A DNA stretch of 64,000 nucleotides from Hoylesella nanceiensis DSM 19126 = JCM 15639 (GCF_000379965.1 NZ_KB904328.1:62001-126000), one strand, 5' to 3'. Numbered from the stretch's first letter, positions 17,218 to 27,058 are shown. Notes: generated by a model from the letters alone, not told the origin. Program-made: numbers and translations.

Positions 17218-19890
17218 TTATTTGTTCACAATCTTTTGTGTGAACCACTTGCCATTGTCGTTCCAACGCACAACAAATATACCCTTCTGGTGGATTGGGA
17301 GTGCAACAGAGGCAGTCAAATTTGCGCTATTTTTGATGCTTAACAACTGCTTGCCGTCTACACTACACAAAATAACATCGGTGATATTCTCGCCCAATAT
17401 GCTCCATTGTGCACCATCAAACACCACTCTTTGTGCTGCATTTTCAACATACTGAGTGTCAAAAATACCAGTTAAATACTCTTGATTGGTGGTCTTGCTA
17501 CCCTCGAAAGTAACGTAATATTGATCTTCTTGATTCTCTAATAAGTTGAAAGGAACACCATTCTTCTCGCCCATCACCATCCATTTGTACGAACGTTTGT
17601 TAAGTACTTTAAGCGAAGAAGATTGAACTTGTCCTACATTGATCACCTTCAACTCACCTGCAACCAAGTCTTCATGAGCAATCTTTGCACCTACTTGAAT
17701 TTGTTTCTGTGTGATCACATCTTCGAGTACGATAGACAATGGACCGCTATAACTATGACCTTCTGACGCATTAAGAAGGAAACCATAAGATAAAACCTTT
17801 TCTATATTGAGATTAATCTTCTCTGATGAAATACCTTCACCATCGCTATTAGAAACAGAAGGGAATGCCATTGTAAAGAAAGGAGAAATCACTTCGCCCT
17901 CGATCGTCACAGAATTAGAAGTGCTGTTCAATGGATTTTTCACCAAAGTAACATCATCTGCATTATACATATTCACCACTTCCACCTTAGTTTGATATGT
18001 TCCCGAAGCAAGATTAGTAGGCAATTTCATCTCAAACTGAGCATAGTCGGTACCGAAAGAATCGAAAGAGAAAGCCTTATCGCTTGTATGTGAGAACACA
18101 GCAACACCTTGATCGTTTAAGAAACTCAATTTGATATAAGCGTCTTTAGGCAATCCAGAAAGGTTTTTAATAGCCATATTGCAAGTTACTTTCGCACCAG
18201 GATTGAGCGTTTTGTCGTAGAATGGCTCACCAACCAACTTGAAACTACTTGTCTTTGAACATTCTTCTAACACCTCAACTTTATCTGCAGTGACCTTAAT
18301 CACCATGTAAGGAGCCTTTCTAAGCAGCACCCAATCTGTCCAAGTGTTATCGTCTTGATAGTCTGCCGACACCACTTTAAGCGTGTAAACACCCTCTTTT
18401 AAACCTTTTAAAGGCACGTTTACAGAGATTGGAGCAGATAAAATACCATCTGTTTGCATCTTTCCATCGCCATAACCAGTGAAGAAATGCTGAGTAAATC
18501 CACCCTCATTGTGCCATTGCGAAGCCGCAGTTGCCACTCTATTGTTTTGTTCATCGATCACAGTAACGCCCACATCACCTTTAAAAGGACGTCCTTTATT
18601 GATAATATAACTCAACTCAACAGGATAGGTTTCCATACGATTTGATATGCGTTCTACCCCATTTGCACGAGCAAAAGCACCCTCTGCAGTGAACGAAAGG
18701 TTACCTCTTTCGGGCATAAGAGATGGGTCTATGCGCTTCACACCAGTCTTGTTAGGGTGTGCGAAGATAGCCATAAATGCACGAGAGAAAGCCAATTTAG
18801 CACCATTAAACTCCTTTCCAGATTGTGAAAGATTAAGAGCCGAGAGCGAATAGTAGCCATTGCTTTGTCCATTCCAGCCGAAATTCATGTGGAAAAAGCC
18901 CTTATCATCGAATCCATCTACCACCCATGCGTGCGCACCTTTATAGTCTTTGGTTGCTCCATAGAAGTAAAATGGAAATCCATCAACAAGCTCTTGGCGC
19001 AATAAGTCAGCAAAAACAGAAGGACCTTCTGTTGATTGATACACGCAAGTAGCCTGATAATCGAAGTGTTTTACAAAGGCATCGAAAGCTCCTTGATTTG
19101 TTGCTACGGCAAAACCAGGGTGATATTGCATTCCAGAAGCAAGACCCACATCTTTCATGAGCTTTGCAACAGCGTTGCGTTGAGCTTGAGTTGCCTGCAC
19201 AGGAGCATCGTAGTTGGGGAGCATATTCGCCCAATCGTATTGCGAAAGATTCAAGTTTCCCGACAAAGTACGGTTATCTGAGGTGTTTACATACGATATA
19301 TTGCCCATTCCTTGCACTGGCCATTCGTGGTATTTCAACACTTGTGAGATAGTAGTTGCAACGCAACCAGTGTAGTTATAACCTAAAAGTGCGTTATAAG
19401 GAGCATCTTGCGACCATGTAGTTTTAAGTAAAGGAGCTACCGTTTTGGCGAAAAAAGCACCCTTTTTGGCTTCTGTTTCCACCGCATTGTTGGTGTTTAT
19501 AGCCTTAAAAGCCATTTTATAGCTATTAAGAAGCTGTGCAAGACCGGGGTGAAGGTTGGTTGTGTCGAGTGCATTCTCGTTGCTATAAGCCAATATTTCG
19601 CCCATTTCTGTAGTACCAGAAACAATTACAAAGCCCTTATTTTGTGCATCGTTGTAGATGTAATAAGGTGCATTTTGGCTGAAACCACTTTGCTTAGATA
19701 CACCACGAGTGGCTTTCTTTGTTGGTAGTTTGATGTATTTTCGAGCTATGTTTTCTGCCTCTTTGGGTGTAACGACATGCGCTTTGAGGCATAGAGGCAT
19801 AGCAAAAGAGAGCAAAGAGCCCACCAACAACGCTTTGGTTGATGCACTTCTGCCATCTAAAACACGGAGTAGTGATGATGATAAGTTCAT
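17218..19890 (-). CDS. C10 family (streptopain/interpain-like) secreted cysteine peptidase
   Basis: The 890-residue protein has a signal region to about residue 37. A prodomain (about 38-135) contains the C10-typical YIYNDAQNKGFVIVSGTTEMGEILAYS. The catalytic domain has Cys176 in GYNYTGCVATTISQVLKYHEWP and His320 in GAHAWVVDGF, with FGWNGQSNGYYSL after it, matching the streptopain active site. Beta-sandwich domains fill residues ~380-800. The C-terminal ~70 residues (DVILCSVDGKQLLSIKN, then VRWNDNGKWFTQKIVNK) look like a type IX secretion sorting domain. It is predicted to be exported by T9SS and self-activated. It is the second of two tandem copies, 54 bases after its paralogue. It probably degrades host or dietary protein. 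Confidence 0.93.
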   Translation of the reverse strand: MNLSSSLLRVLDGRSASTKALLVGSLLSFAMPLCLKAHVVTPKEAENIARKYIKLPTKKATRGVSKQSGFSQNAPYYIYNDAQNKGFVIVSGTTEMGEILAYSNENALDTTNLHPGLAQLLNSYKMAFKAINTNNAVETEAKKGAFFAKTVAPLLKTTWSQDAPYNALLGYNYTGCVATTISQVLKYHEWPVQGMGNISYVNTSDNRTLSGNLNLSQYDWANMLPNYDAPVQATQAQRNAVAKLMKDVGLASGMQYHPGFAVATNQGAFDAFVKHFDYQATCVYQSTEGPSVFADLLRQELVDGFPFYFYGATKDYKGAHAWVVDGFDDKGFFHMNFGWNGQSNGYYSLSALNLSQSGKEFNGAKLAFSRAFMAIFAHPNKTGVKRIDPSLMPERGNLSFTAEGAFARANGVERISNRMETYPVELSYIINKGRPFKGDVGVTVIDEQNNRVATAASQWHNEGGFTQHFFTGYGDGKMQTDGILSAPISVNVPLKGLKEGVYTLKVVSADYQDDNTWTDWVLLRKAPYMVIKVTADKVEVLEECSKTSSFKLVGEPFYDKTLNPGAKVTCNMAIKNLSGLPKDAYIKLSFLNDQGVAVFSHTSDKAFSFDSFGTDYAQFEMKLPTNLASGTYQTKVEVVNMYNADDVTLVKNPLNSTSNSVTIEGEVISPFFTMAFPSVSNSDGEGISSEKINLNIEKVLSYGFLLNASEGHSYSGPLSIVLEDVITQKQIQVGAKIAHEDLVAGELKVINVGQVQSSSLKVLNKRSYKWMVMGEKNGVPFNLLENQEDQYYVTFEGSKTTNQEYLTGIFDTQYVENAAQRVVFDGAQWSILGENITDVILCSVDGKQLLSIKNSANLTASVALPIHQKGIFVVRWNDNGKWFTQKIVNK

Positions 19891-19944
19891 ATTTTTAATT
19901 GTTTGAGTTTAAGTTCTTGTATGTAAAAAGATGGACATTGCAAC

Positions 19945-22635
19945 TTAGCGAACCAACACTTTGCGCACAAAGGTAGTGCCGTTAGCTTGTATCTTCGCAA
20001 CATAAACGCCTGCTTTTGCCTCGTCTAAGCTCACAACGGCTTCGCTATTACCGCCTAATGGCACTTTCTTCAATAGCTCACCGCTTAGCAAGTAGAGTTC
20101 AATCCACTGCAAGTTGCGTCCTTCTAACTTCAATTCTTTGTTGTTATAGAAGAGTTGTAGCGATGCATTATCTATCGAACTACTGTTGATAGACGTTGGA
20201 ATACTTCTCGACATAGTGAGAGATTCGCTTGTTTTCACAAAGAAACAATAAGGCAATTTGTTGTTCCAAAGGTCGGTTTGAACGCCGTCTATCGTTCCAA
20301 GAACAACGAGTTTGTAGGTTTTGTTCTCTTCTATTCCAAGAGTAGAAGGGCGTAACCAATAAGAATAGAATTCGAGATTATAGTCGCTATTCACCATAAC
20401 TGCGCCCTTATTGGCCGAAATTGCGATTCTTTCTTTAGTGCTTATATCCTCGAAGAACAATTCAATCGGACCATTATAGCTTTTTGTTGGAGAAGTTTTA
20501 AGGTCGACAATGAGTTTAAATAGAGGATATCTTGAGAATAAAAGCTCGTTTGTTATCAACTTCGTGTCAGAACTTTCTGCAAAGAAAACATTGCAACTAC
20601 TCATCAATGGAGTTGGTTGAGCCTTTGAAACAACCACGGTTGTAGCCTCGTTGCCATGCACCTTATTCACTTTCACCACATTGTTGCGAGCCTCTTCGCC
20701 CTCTTCTGGGTGGAGAGAGTTGAGCATTTCTACCTCAACAGAATAAGTTCCAATAGCAAAGTCGGCAGGAATGTTGAGCGAGAAAGGCAAGTCTAAGGTT
20801 TCAAAGCCATCAAATTCAACCGCCTTTTTGTGCGTCATTTCTAAAGCAACCTTATTGTTTTGGTCTATTAACTTTATCTTTGCAAAGGCTGTTTTAGGCA
20901 GAGAATTGAGGTTTTGAACCAACAATTGGATCTTAGCAGTTGTGCCTTGCTCCAACTCTTTACCTGCATCTAAGTGCTGAATGAGCTGATATGTGGCAGT
21001 AGAATTACATTCTTTGCTCACTCTCACCTTTCCTTTTGAAATCTCAACCTCCATAGTTGGAGCCGTTTTCATAAAGGTTAAGGCCTCGAATTCGCCTGCA
21101 TCATTGCGCTGATAGCACACTGGTTTAAGCGTGTAATAGCCGTCTTTCAAACCCGAAAGCTTCACTTTAATGGTTTGAGCGTTAGCAATAAGGTGGTCGG
21201 TACCCATCAAATCGCCATAATCGGCATAGATAGAGTGAGTGAAACCACCCGTGTTATGATGGTCAGAGTAGAACTCTTTCACCACATTGTCTGCATTATC
21301 GAGCACCGCAATACCAATATCTCCCTTGAAAGGTTTACCAATATTCACAAAACTTGCATAGCTAACGGGTAGCGTTTCGCTTTGTTGAAAGGTGCGTTGA
21401 GTGGTATTTTCGATGGTGATATAACCACCTTCGTTGAATTTTAGCTTTGGACTTTCGGGCAATAAGTCTTTATCTATAGCTGCAACTCCAGGTTTCTTGG
21501 GGTGCACAACCATAATTTTCATTTGTCGATTGAACGACAAAGAGCGTCCTTGAAACTCACTTCCTGCTTTTAATACACTAAGAGCTGTGAGCGAATAGTA
21601 GCCATCACTTTGTCCATTCCAACCGAAATTCATGTGGAAAAGACCATCTTTATCTACTCCATCAAGCACCCATGCGTGTCCACTTCTGCCACCTTCGGGT
21701 ATTCCTTCGATATAAAGTGGGAAGCCATTGATGAGCTCTTTCTTGATAATTCGCACGAAAGACTCAATGCCTTCGTTAAACTTCGAGAGCAAAACGGCAT
21801 CGTATTGAAAATAATTTTTCATTGCATAAAGAGCCGCATAGCCTGTTGATGAACTGCTATTCTCTGAGTATTGCATGTTAACAGCATAACCACAATCTCG
21901 CATAAGCAATGCAACGGCATCGTTTTGTTGTGCTGTTGAGGGATAGTAATAGCCATAACGAGACTCCATATTACCCCAATCGTAGCGAGATTCGGCAAAG
22001 TTGACATATTTTTTTGTGCCATCGAACGACACAGAATATTCGTTTTCGCCTTGTCCTTGCACTGGCCATTCGTGGTATTTCATCACCTGTGCAATGGCTG
22101 TTGCAACGCAACCGGTGTAGTTATAGCCTGTTTTTTGATTATAAGGGTGTCCTTGTCCCCAAGAAGTTTTTACCAAAGGCTTCACAACTTGGGTGCTTTG
22201 AGCGGCTGCACGAGTTGCTCCTGCAACGTTTTTGCCTGCTGAAACGGCTTCGAAAGCCTCACGATAGGCATTTAAAAGGAGTTGTGCGCCTGGGTTGGCA
22301 CTTTGCTCTTCAAAGCTACTTTCGGTGCTATAAGCTAATATTTCGCCCATTTCTGTGTTTCCAGAAATGATGACAAAGCCTTTATTTTTTGTGTCGTTAT
22401 AAACGTAATAGGGTGCAACTTGGTCACTATGGTTGTGATTTGAACCGCTTCGGGTGAGTTGTTTAGCGGGCAACTGCAAGTATTTTTGCGCAATTTTAAA
22501 TGCTTGTTGTGCTGTGATGGGTTTCGAAGTGATGCTTAGGGGCATGCAAAACACAAGCGCAATGATGAACATCAACACTTGAAAAGCATGCAAAGAAGGG
22601 GTTATTGTCTGTCTTTTTGTTGCGTAAAAAATCAT
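19945..22635 (-). CDS. C10 family (streptopain/interpain-like) secreted cysteine peptidase, paralogue
   Basis: The start at 22635 was chosen over an in-frame ATG at 22734. The upstream ATG lies beyond the likely promoter (22712-22719). The 22635 start also gives a proper signal peptide and puts the catalytic residues at Cys176 and His320, the same numbers as in the neighbouring copy. The protein is 896 residues. It has a C10 prodomain (YVYNDTKNKGFVIISGNTEMGEILAYS), then GYNYTGCVATAIAQVMKYHEWP with the nucleophile, SGHAWVLDGV with the His, and a FGWNGQSDGYYSL segment. It ends in a T9SS-like domain (ELYLLSGELLKKV, then GVYVAKIQANG and a VRKVLVR end). It is probably a secreted protease arising from tandem duplication and since diverged. 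Confidence 0.93.
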   Translation of the reverse strand: MIFYATKRQTITPSLHAFQVLMFIIALVFCMPLSITSKPITAQQAFKIAQKYLQLPAKQLTRSGSNHNHSDQVAPYYVYNDTKNKGFVIISGNTEMGEILAYSTESSFEEQSANPGAQLLLNAYREAFEAVSAGKNVAGATRAAAQSTQVVKPLVKTSWGQGHPYNQKTGYNYTGCVATAIAQVMKYHEWPVQGQGENEYSVSFDGTKKYVNFAESRYDWGNMESRYGYYYPSTAQQNDAVALLMRDCGYAVNMQYSENSSSSTGYAALYAMKNYFQYDAVLLSKFNEGIESFVRIIKKELINGFPLYIEGIPEGGRSGHAWVLDGVDKDGLFHMNFGWNGQSDGYYSLTALSVLKAGSEFQGRSLSFNRQMKIMVVHPKKPGVAAIDKDLLPESPKLKFNEGGYITIENTTQRTFQQSETLPVSYASFVNIGKPFKGDIGIAVLDNADNVVKEFYSDHHNTGGFTHSIYADYGDLMGTDHLIANAQTIKVKLSGLKDGYYTLKPVCYQRNDAGEFEALTFMKTAPTMEVEISKGKVRVSKECNSTATYQLIQHLDAGKELEQGTTAKIQLLVQNLNSLPKTAFAKIKLIDQNNKVALEMTHKKAVEFDGFETLDLPFSLNIPADFAIGTYSVEVEMLNSLHPEEGEEARNNVVKVNKVHGNEATTVVVSKAQPTPLMSSCNVFFAESSDTKLITNELLFSRYPLFKLIVDLKTSPTKSYNGPIELFFEDISTKERIAISANKGAVMVNSDYNLEFYSYWLRPSTLGIEENKTYKLVVLGTIDGVQTDLWNNKLPYCFFVKTSESLTMSRSIPTSINSSSIDNASLQLFYNNKELKLEGRNLQWIELYLLSGELLKKVPLGGNSEAVVSLDEAKAGVYVAKIQANGTTFVRKVLVR

Positions 22636-22711
22636 TATTAAAAATGCTTTTGATTGAAATGGTGCGTAAGAAGAGTCTAAAGAGCTGATAGTTAGGTCTT
22701 CTACGGACTTA

Positions 22712-22719
22712 CAAAGATA
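22712..22719 (-). promoter_or_regulatory. -7 promoter element for the upstream C10 peptidase gene
   Basis: On the minus strand this reads TATCTTTG, a perfect TAnnTTTG -7 element. It would start transcription about 70 bases before the chosen ATG at 22635. A matching -33 TTG at normal spacing is not obvious. Confidence 0.5.
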
Positions 22720-22818
22720 GGTATTTTTAACCAAATTCCACTATCTTTTACGTTACTTTTCATCGAACTGCTTTTATTCTACTTATATGGTATGTTTTAT
22801 ATGTCATTCTATCTGCCC

Positions 22819-22906
22819 CTAAAAGCAATGCAAATGCAGGGTAAAAGCAGTGATATTGCGCCCTAAAAGCGATGCTTTTACCTACTAAAAACAATGCTTT
22901 TGCGAT
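22819..22906. repeat. 22-nt palindromic repeat array A (4 units)
   Basis: There are four units in exact 22-base register, starting at 22819, 22841, 22863 and 22885. Each is a variant of AAAAGCAWTGCTTTT with G/C-Y before it and R-C after it. The third unit has the most complete dyad (AAAAGCGATGCTTTT). Possible decayed units lie just upstream. The array sits in the 637-base gene-free stretch between the C10 peptidase start and the tyrS end. The rest of that stretch holds the peptidase promoter, a purine-rich tract and the tyrS terminator. See the findings for the family as a whole. Confidence 0.85.
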
Positions 22907-22924
22907 GCGGAGAATATGAGATTT

Positions 22925-23180
22925 GGAAGAGATTGAAATTCAATTGGTTAGAAAAGTGAGAATGAAAGCGAGGGAAAGGGGTGTACGGAGGTGAATTGAG
23001 GGGTGAGATAAAACAAATAAGAGAGTGGGATTAGAAGACAATCGTAAGAAGAGAGGAACGAAAAGGTGGGGAGATGGGTGGGTGAAAGCAGAAAGATAGT
23101 GGGGAAAGGGCGATGAAAAAGAGAGGGAATGGCGGTGGGAAAAGGTGCTTTAAAGCGTGGAGTTAAAAGAAAAAGAGATA
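22925..23180. other. Strand-asymmetric purine-rich tract
   Basis: About 250 bases on the + strand are dominated by A and G, with many G-runs (for example GGGG-AGAT-GGG-T-GGG near 23071-23087). The opposite strand gives a low-complexity 79-codon open frame rich in Pro, Ser, Phe and Leu, which I take as a by-product of base composition and not a gene. Confidence 0.6.
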
Positions 23181-23242
23181 ACAACAAGGTGGCGTTTACT
23201 CGGTTGTTGCGAGCTGTGCCCTACCCCATTATTATCTCTTTT
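23171..23242 (-). terminator. Elaborate terminator after tyrS
   Basis: Bases 23171-23181 pair perfectly with 23232-23242 (11 bases). Inside the loop a second stem pairs CAACAA/TTGTTG-type arms. On the minus strand the hairpin is followed by a T-rich tract. It lies 30 bases after the tyrS stop and would end the DUF4271-hemD-rnpA-yidD-tyrS transcript. Confidence 0.7.
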
Positions 23243-23272
23243 GGTATGTTGTGAGAGTTAATTCTCTACGAA

Positions 23273-24574
23273 TTATTCAACTGTAATTAAGTAATAGTTC
23301 TTCTTTCCACGTTGAACAAGAAGGTATTTGCCGTTAAGTAGGTCGTCGGTTGTAATGACTTGGTCTACTGCTTGCAATTTTTCTTTATTCAAAGAAACGC
23401 CTCCACCTTGTACAAGTTTACGCATTTCGCCTTTACTTGGGAACACTTTCACCTCGTCGCTTGTGAACAATTCAACTGCAGGTTGACCCAAAGCGTCTTT
23501 TGAAAGCTTAAATTGTGGCACGCCTTCGAATATACTTAACAAGGTTGCATCGTCGAATTTAGCAAGACTTTCCTTTGTTCCTTTACCGAAAAGTATGCCT
23601 GATGCTTCTTTAGCTAAGTCCAAATCTTCTTGCGAGTGTACCATAACTGTAAGCTCATCTGCTAATCGTTTTTGAAGAACTCGCATGCCTGGGTCTTGCT
23701 CGTGCTCTGCTATTAGGGCGTCGATAACGTCTTTTTCAAGACTTGTGAATATCTTAATATACTTCACTGCATCGTCATCACTAACGTTTAACCAGAACTG
23801 ATAGAACTTATAAGGAGTGGTTCTGTTTCTATCTAACCATATATTTCCACTCTCAGTCTTACCGAATTTGGTTCCGTCTGCCTTGGTAATGAGAGGACAG
23901 GTCAATGCAAATGCTTCTGCATCGTTGCCCAATGTGCGGCGAATAAGCTCGGTTCCAGTGGTCATATTGCCCCATTGATCGTTTCCACCCAATTGAAGTT
24001 TCACGTTATTGGTGCGATATAGGTGCAAGAAGTCGTAGCCTTGAAGTAGCTGATAGGTAAATTCTGTGAAAGAAAGTCCATCTCTTGCTTCTCCGTTTAG
24101 ACGCTTTTTCACGCTATCTTTCGCCATCATATAGTTAACAGTGATGTGCTTTCCTACCAAACGAGCAAAGTCTAAGAAGGTGAAATCTTTCATCCAATCG
24201 TAGTTATTCACCATCACTGCTGCTGTATCTTCAGATGCATTGAAATCTAAGAACTTTGCAACTTGCTTCTTAATACATTCTTGATTGTGATAAAGAGTTT
24301 CGGCATCAAGAAGGTTTCTCTCTTGACTTTTACCCGAAGGGTCGCCAATCATACCTGTAGCACCACCCACTAAGATATATGGTTTGTGTCCACAACGTTG
24401 CAAATGGCGCAACATCATGATTCCTGCAAGGTGTCCAATGTGTAGCGAATCGGCTGTTGGATCGGTTCCAAGGTATGCTGAAACCTTCTCTTTCATTAAG
24501 AACTCTTCTGTACCTGGCATCATTTGCGCAAGCATTCCACGCCATTTTAGCTCTTCAACAAAATTCTTTATCAT
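23273..24574 (-). CDS. tyrS: Tyrosyl-tRNA synthetase
   Basis: The 433-residue protein charges tRNA-Tyr with tyrosine in the cytoplasm. Class I signatures are present: HIGH-type motif at residues 45-48 (HIGHLAG), the tyrosine-pocket segment [20 protein letters not shown], and the KMSKS-type loop KFGKT around residue 235. The C-terminal ~65 residues form an S4 RNA-binding domain ([22 protein letters not shown]). Length and layout match bacterial TyrRS. It is the last gene of the operon, 42 bases after yidD, and is followed by a structured terminator. Confidence 0.97.
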   Translation of the reverse strand: MIKNFVEELKWRGMLAQMMPGTEEFLMKEKVSAYLGTDPTADSLHIGHLAGIMMLRHLQRCGHKPYILVGGATGMIGDPSGKSQERNLLDAETLYHNQECIKKQVAKFLDFNASEDTAAVMVNNYDWMKDFTFLDFARLVGKHITVNYMMAKDSVKKRLNGEARDGLSFTEFTYQLLQGYDFLHLYRTNNVKLQLGGNDQWGNMTTGTELIRRTLGNDAEAFALTCPLITKADGTKFGKTESGNIWLDRNRTTPYKFYQFWLNVSDDDAVKYIKIFTSLEKDVIDALIAEHEQDPGMRVLQKRLADELTVMVHSQEDLDLAKEASGILFGKGTKESLAKFDDATLLSIFEGVPQFKLSKDALGQPAVELFTSDEVKVFPSKGEMRKLVQGGGVSLNKEKLQAVDQVITTDDLLNGKYLLVQRGKKNYYLITVE

Positions 24575-24616
24575 TATTATATCTATTTATTTATTTTACA
24601 ATTATTATTTATTCAT

Positions 24617-24871
24617 CTAAGGAACAGGGTCGTATCCACTTCCACCCCATGGGTTACAACGTAGTATTCTCCATACACTTAGGTACAAACCTTTAAATGG
24701 TCCGTGCTTAAGTATGGCTGTTTTAGCATATTCTGAGCATGAAGGTGTGAATCGACACGATGGTGGTGTGAAGGGAGAAATAAACCTTTGATAAAACAAT
24801 ATGGGAATCAATAAAAGCCAAGACAAAGGCTTTAGGATTTGCTTGATTCTGTTTTGGTTTTTTTGTTCCAT
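24617..24871 (-). CDS. yidD: YidD membrane-protein insertion efficiency factor
   Basis: The 84-residue protein has one hydrophobic N-terminal segment ([19 protein letters not shown]). The conserved YidD core is [23 protein letters not shown] followed by [15 protein letters not shown]. The family helps YidC-dependent insertion of membrane proteins and is typically encoded beside rnpA. Its start overlaps the end of rnpA by 40 bases, so the two are translationally coupled. Its identity is certain from the Cys-rich motif. Confidence 0.96.
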   Translation of the reverse strand: MEQKNQNRIKQILKPLSWLLLIPILFYQRFISPFTPPSCRFTPSCSEYAKTAILKHGPFKGLYLSVWRILRCNPWGGSGYDPVP

Positions 24872-25272
24872 AACTTCTCGGCTAAACGTGTTAATAAATT
24901 CACGACATTTTGATGCACTTTATCGGAATCATATAATTGAGAATCGAGCCAAATAAAAGCCATATCCATTCCTTTGTCGGAATGTTTCTGTTTTGAATTG
25001 AATAGCAAATGCTTATTTAAACGATAGGCTTCACGGAGTTGTCTCTTCACTCTATTGCGGTCGACAGCATGCTTTAAATTCCTTTTGGGAACGCTAATAA
25101 GTACTTGAAAGGGCGCTTCTGTGGGCAAACGGTGTACATATCGATATACAACACGAATTGGAAAGGCAGATAAAGCCCTGCTTTTCCCACCTCCAAAGAG
25201 TTCATCTATCTGTTTAAGAGAATGGATACGCTCTGACTTTCTAAAAGAAAATACACCTTTATCAGTCATCAC
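24832..25272 (-). CDS. rnpA: Ribonuclease P protein component
   Basis: The 146-residue basic protein assists the RNase P RNA in removing tRNA 5' leaders. The family signature RNR is at residues 72-74 in [14 protein letters not shown]. The N-terminal [25 protein letters not shown] pattern fits the substrate-cleft region. It is somewhat longer than the usual ~120 residues. It is located between hemD (9-base gap) and yidD (overlap), the standard Bacteroidota order. rpmH is not in this cluster. Confidence 0.95.
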   Translation of the reverse strand: MMTDKGVFSFRKSERIHSLKQIDELFGGGKSRALSAFPIRVVYRYVHRLPTEAPFQVLISVPKRNLKHAVDRNRVKRQLREAYRLNKHLLFNSKQKHSDKGMDMAFIWLDSQLYDSDKVHQNVVNLLTRLAEKLWNKKTKTESSKS

Positions 25273-25281
25273 TTACAAATA

Positions 25282-26034
25282 TTAATCTTCTTCTTGGTCT
25301 CTTAAAAAGGCGTTCATTGCGCTGGTCATAGATGGATATTTGGGTGTAGGAGCTTGTAGTGAAAGTACTAATCCCTCATCTTGTGCAGCCTTTGCAGTGC
25401 CTTGTCCGAAGGTACCAATCTTGATTTTATCTTGTTTGAAGTTAGGAAAATTCTTGTATAATGCCTTTACTCCCATTGGACTAAAGAAGACAACCATATC
25501 GTAATCGAATGCTTTTTTCTCTTCTTCGTTGAAGTCATTGTCTACAGTTCGATACATAATGCACTCTTGATGCTTTAGTTTTTTAGCATCTAAAAGCTTT
25601 GTTACGTCCTCATTATGACCTTCACTCATTGGCACAAGATACTTTTCTTCTTTGTGCTTAGCCATCAATGGAACTAAATCTGCAATCTTTCCGGTTGTTC
25701 CAAAAAAAACTTTTCGTTTGCGATATTGTACGTATTTCTGAATATAAAGAGCGATTGTTTCTATCACACAGAAATATTTCATATCCTCAGGAATGGTTAT
25801 TCGCATTTCTTTAGCAAGCTTAAAGAAATTATCTATCGCATGTCTTGAAGTAAATACAACAGCTGTATAATCTAAGATATTTATCTTTTGGTTGCGAAAT
25901 TCTTTTGCATTTAAACCCTCAACCTTAAAAAATGGACGAAAAATACATTGCACTCCGTAGGCTTTTTCTATATCGTAATAAGGCGATTTTTCGCTTGTTG
26001 GCTGAGGTTGAGATATCAATATCTTCTTTATCAT
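25282..26034 (-). CDS. hemD: Uroporphyrinogen-III synthase
   Basis: The 250-residue cytoplasmic protein is predicted to cyclise hydroxymethylbilane to uroporphyrinogen III in haem/cobalamin synthesis. HemD proteins vary greatly, but the two-lobe pattern is visible: IDYTAVVFTSRHAIDNFFKL (about residues 55-80) and FDYDMVVFFSPMGVKALYKNFP, then a KIGTFGQGTAKAAQDEGL stretch. The gene sits between a DUF4271 gene (4-base gap) and rnpA, the common order in this phylum. No other haem genes are present in the window. Confidence 0.88.
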   Translation of the reverse strand: MIKKILISQPQPTSEKSPYYDIEKAYGVQCIFRPFFKVEGLNAKEFRNQKINILDYTAVVFTSRHAIDNFFKLAKEMRITIPEDMKYFCVIETIALYIQKYVQYRKRKVFFGTTGKIADLVPLMAKHKEEKYLVPMSEGHNEDVTKLLDAKKLKHQECIMYRTVDNDFNEEEKKAFDYDMVVFFSPMGVKALYKNFPNFKQDKIKIGTFGQGTAKAAQDEGLVLSLQAPTPKYPSMTSAMNAFLRDQEED

Positions 26035-26038
26035 TGAA

Positions 26039-27058
26039 CTAAAAGTTTATTTTTAGATAATTACTTATCATTTGAAGCACTCCCCATAAAGTTGCAAGGG
26101 GTATTATTTCTAGGGTGCAAAAGTACAAAAATATTTGCAGAAACAGGCCTTTTTGCCTAAAAAAGATAAGATATGAGTTATAGAATGATACAATTTTAAA
26201 GAATAATAGCACAAATCCTGTATAAATAAAAGTACTGTGCATTGACAGATGAAAATAGGAACAGAGCAGCACTATGGGTAATAATAGAAGTCCTTCGATG
26301 GCTATTATGAACAGAAAAGACTGCAACCATTTGGCCGTTTGACGCTTATCGAAGAACACACTATTGACCAATTGGTATAAAATTCCTTTCAAACAGAAAT
26401 ACAAAGAGATAACTCCTGCGAATATTCCGATGATCTGATACTGCTCAAGTATAAAGGTTTGGGCTATATAAGTGTTGGTGTAAAAGAAGAAAAGAAGTGC
26501 CAATAACAAACACGTTTGTATGCTCATTAGGAACTGAAAGCGCAACTCTCCTGCTGTTTCTGTTATCGACATGTCACCTCCAAAGCTTGCAAGAAAGAGG
26601 TTCTTTGTTTGCTTTACGATGAAACGTTGTGATTGAGCGACTGACAATATCACAAGAATAAAGCAGCCAATCATTAGTCCTGTGACCAAATTATCAGAGG
26701 CTAAAGAGTACGGAACGGGGTCTCCTGCAACGCCAATCTTATAGCTTTGCATGTTAGTTCCCGACAAACTATCGTTTGCGAACAATGTCTTTAGTTTTGC
26801 AACCTGCTGTTTTTGCGAGACAGTATCTTGCACATTGGGTTTAAACTGCAATGGAAGATTGCCCGACAAGCTATCTGCCGACAAGCTATCTACGGCGGCT
26901 TTGTGACGTCGTTTGTATTGCTTTGCCCGCTGTTCTACAGCTGCTTGTGTTTCTTCAAAGGCCTCATTAGCACTCATTTGTTGCTCTGTTGTGCGAATTT
27001 CTGTGCCTATACGCTCCGAAACAGTTGTCTTAACATGTACAGAATCTCTTACTTCCAT
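26039..27058 (-). CDS. DUF4271 multispan membrane protein
   Basis: The 339-residue protein has a polar, low-complexity N-terminal ~120 residues and then several membrane segments: LVTGLMIGCFILVILSVAQS, FLMSIQTCLLLALLFFFYTN, IGIFAGVISLYFCLKGILY, SFLFIIAIEGLLLLPIVLLCSYF and STFIYTGFVLLFFKIVSFY. This matches the DUF4271 family commonly encoded directly upstream of hemD in Bacteroidota. Its function is unknown. It is the first gene of the operon that ends with tyrS. No clear promoter element was found upstream. Confidence 0.8.
   Translation of the reverse strand: MEVRDSVHVKTTVSERIGTEIRTTEQQMSANEAFEETQAAVEQRAKQYKRRHKAAVDSLSADSLSGNLPLQFKPNVQDTVSQKQQVAKLKTLFANDSLSGTNMQSYKIGVAGDPVPYSLASDNLVTGLMIGCFILVILSVAQSQRFIVKQTKNLFLASFGGDMSITETAGELRFQFLMSIQTCLLLALLFFFYTNTYIAQTFILEQYQIIGIFAGVISLYFCLKGILYQLVNSVFFDKRQTAKWLQSFLFIIAIEGLLLLPIVLLCSYFHLSMHSTFIYTGFVLLFFKIVSFYNSYLIFFRQKGLFLQIFLYFCTLEIIPLATLWGVLQMISNYLKINF

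Noticed and set aside
22636-22734. Longer N-terminus of the upstream C10 peptidase starting at 22734
   Set aside because: It lies upstream of the -7 promoter element, and the start at 22635 gives a good signal peptide and the same Cys176/His320 numbering as the paralogue.
22948-23187. Minus-strand 79-codon open frame
   Set aside because: Its Pro/Ser/Phe/Leu-rich product follows from the purine-rich opposite strand, with no signal, domain or start context.
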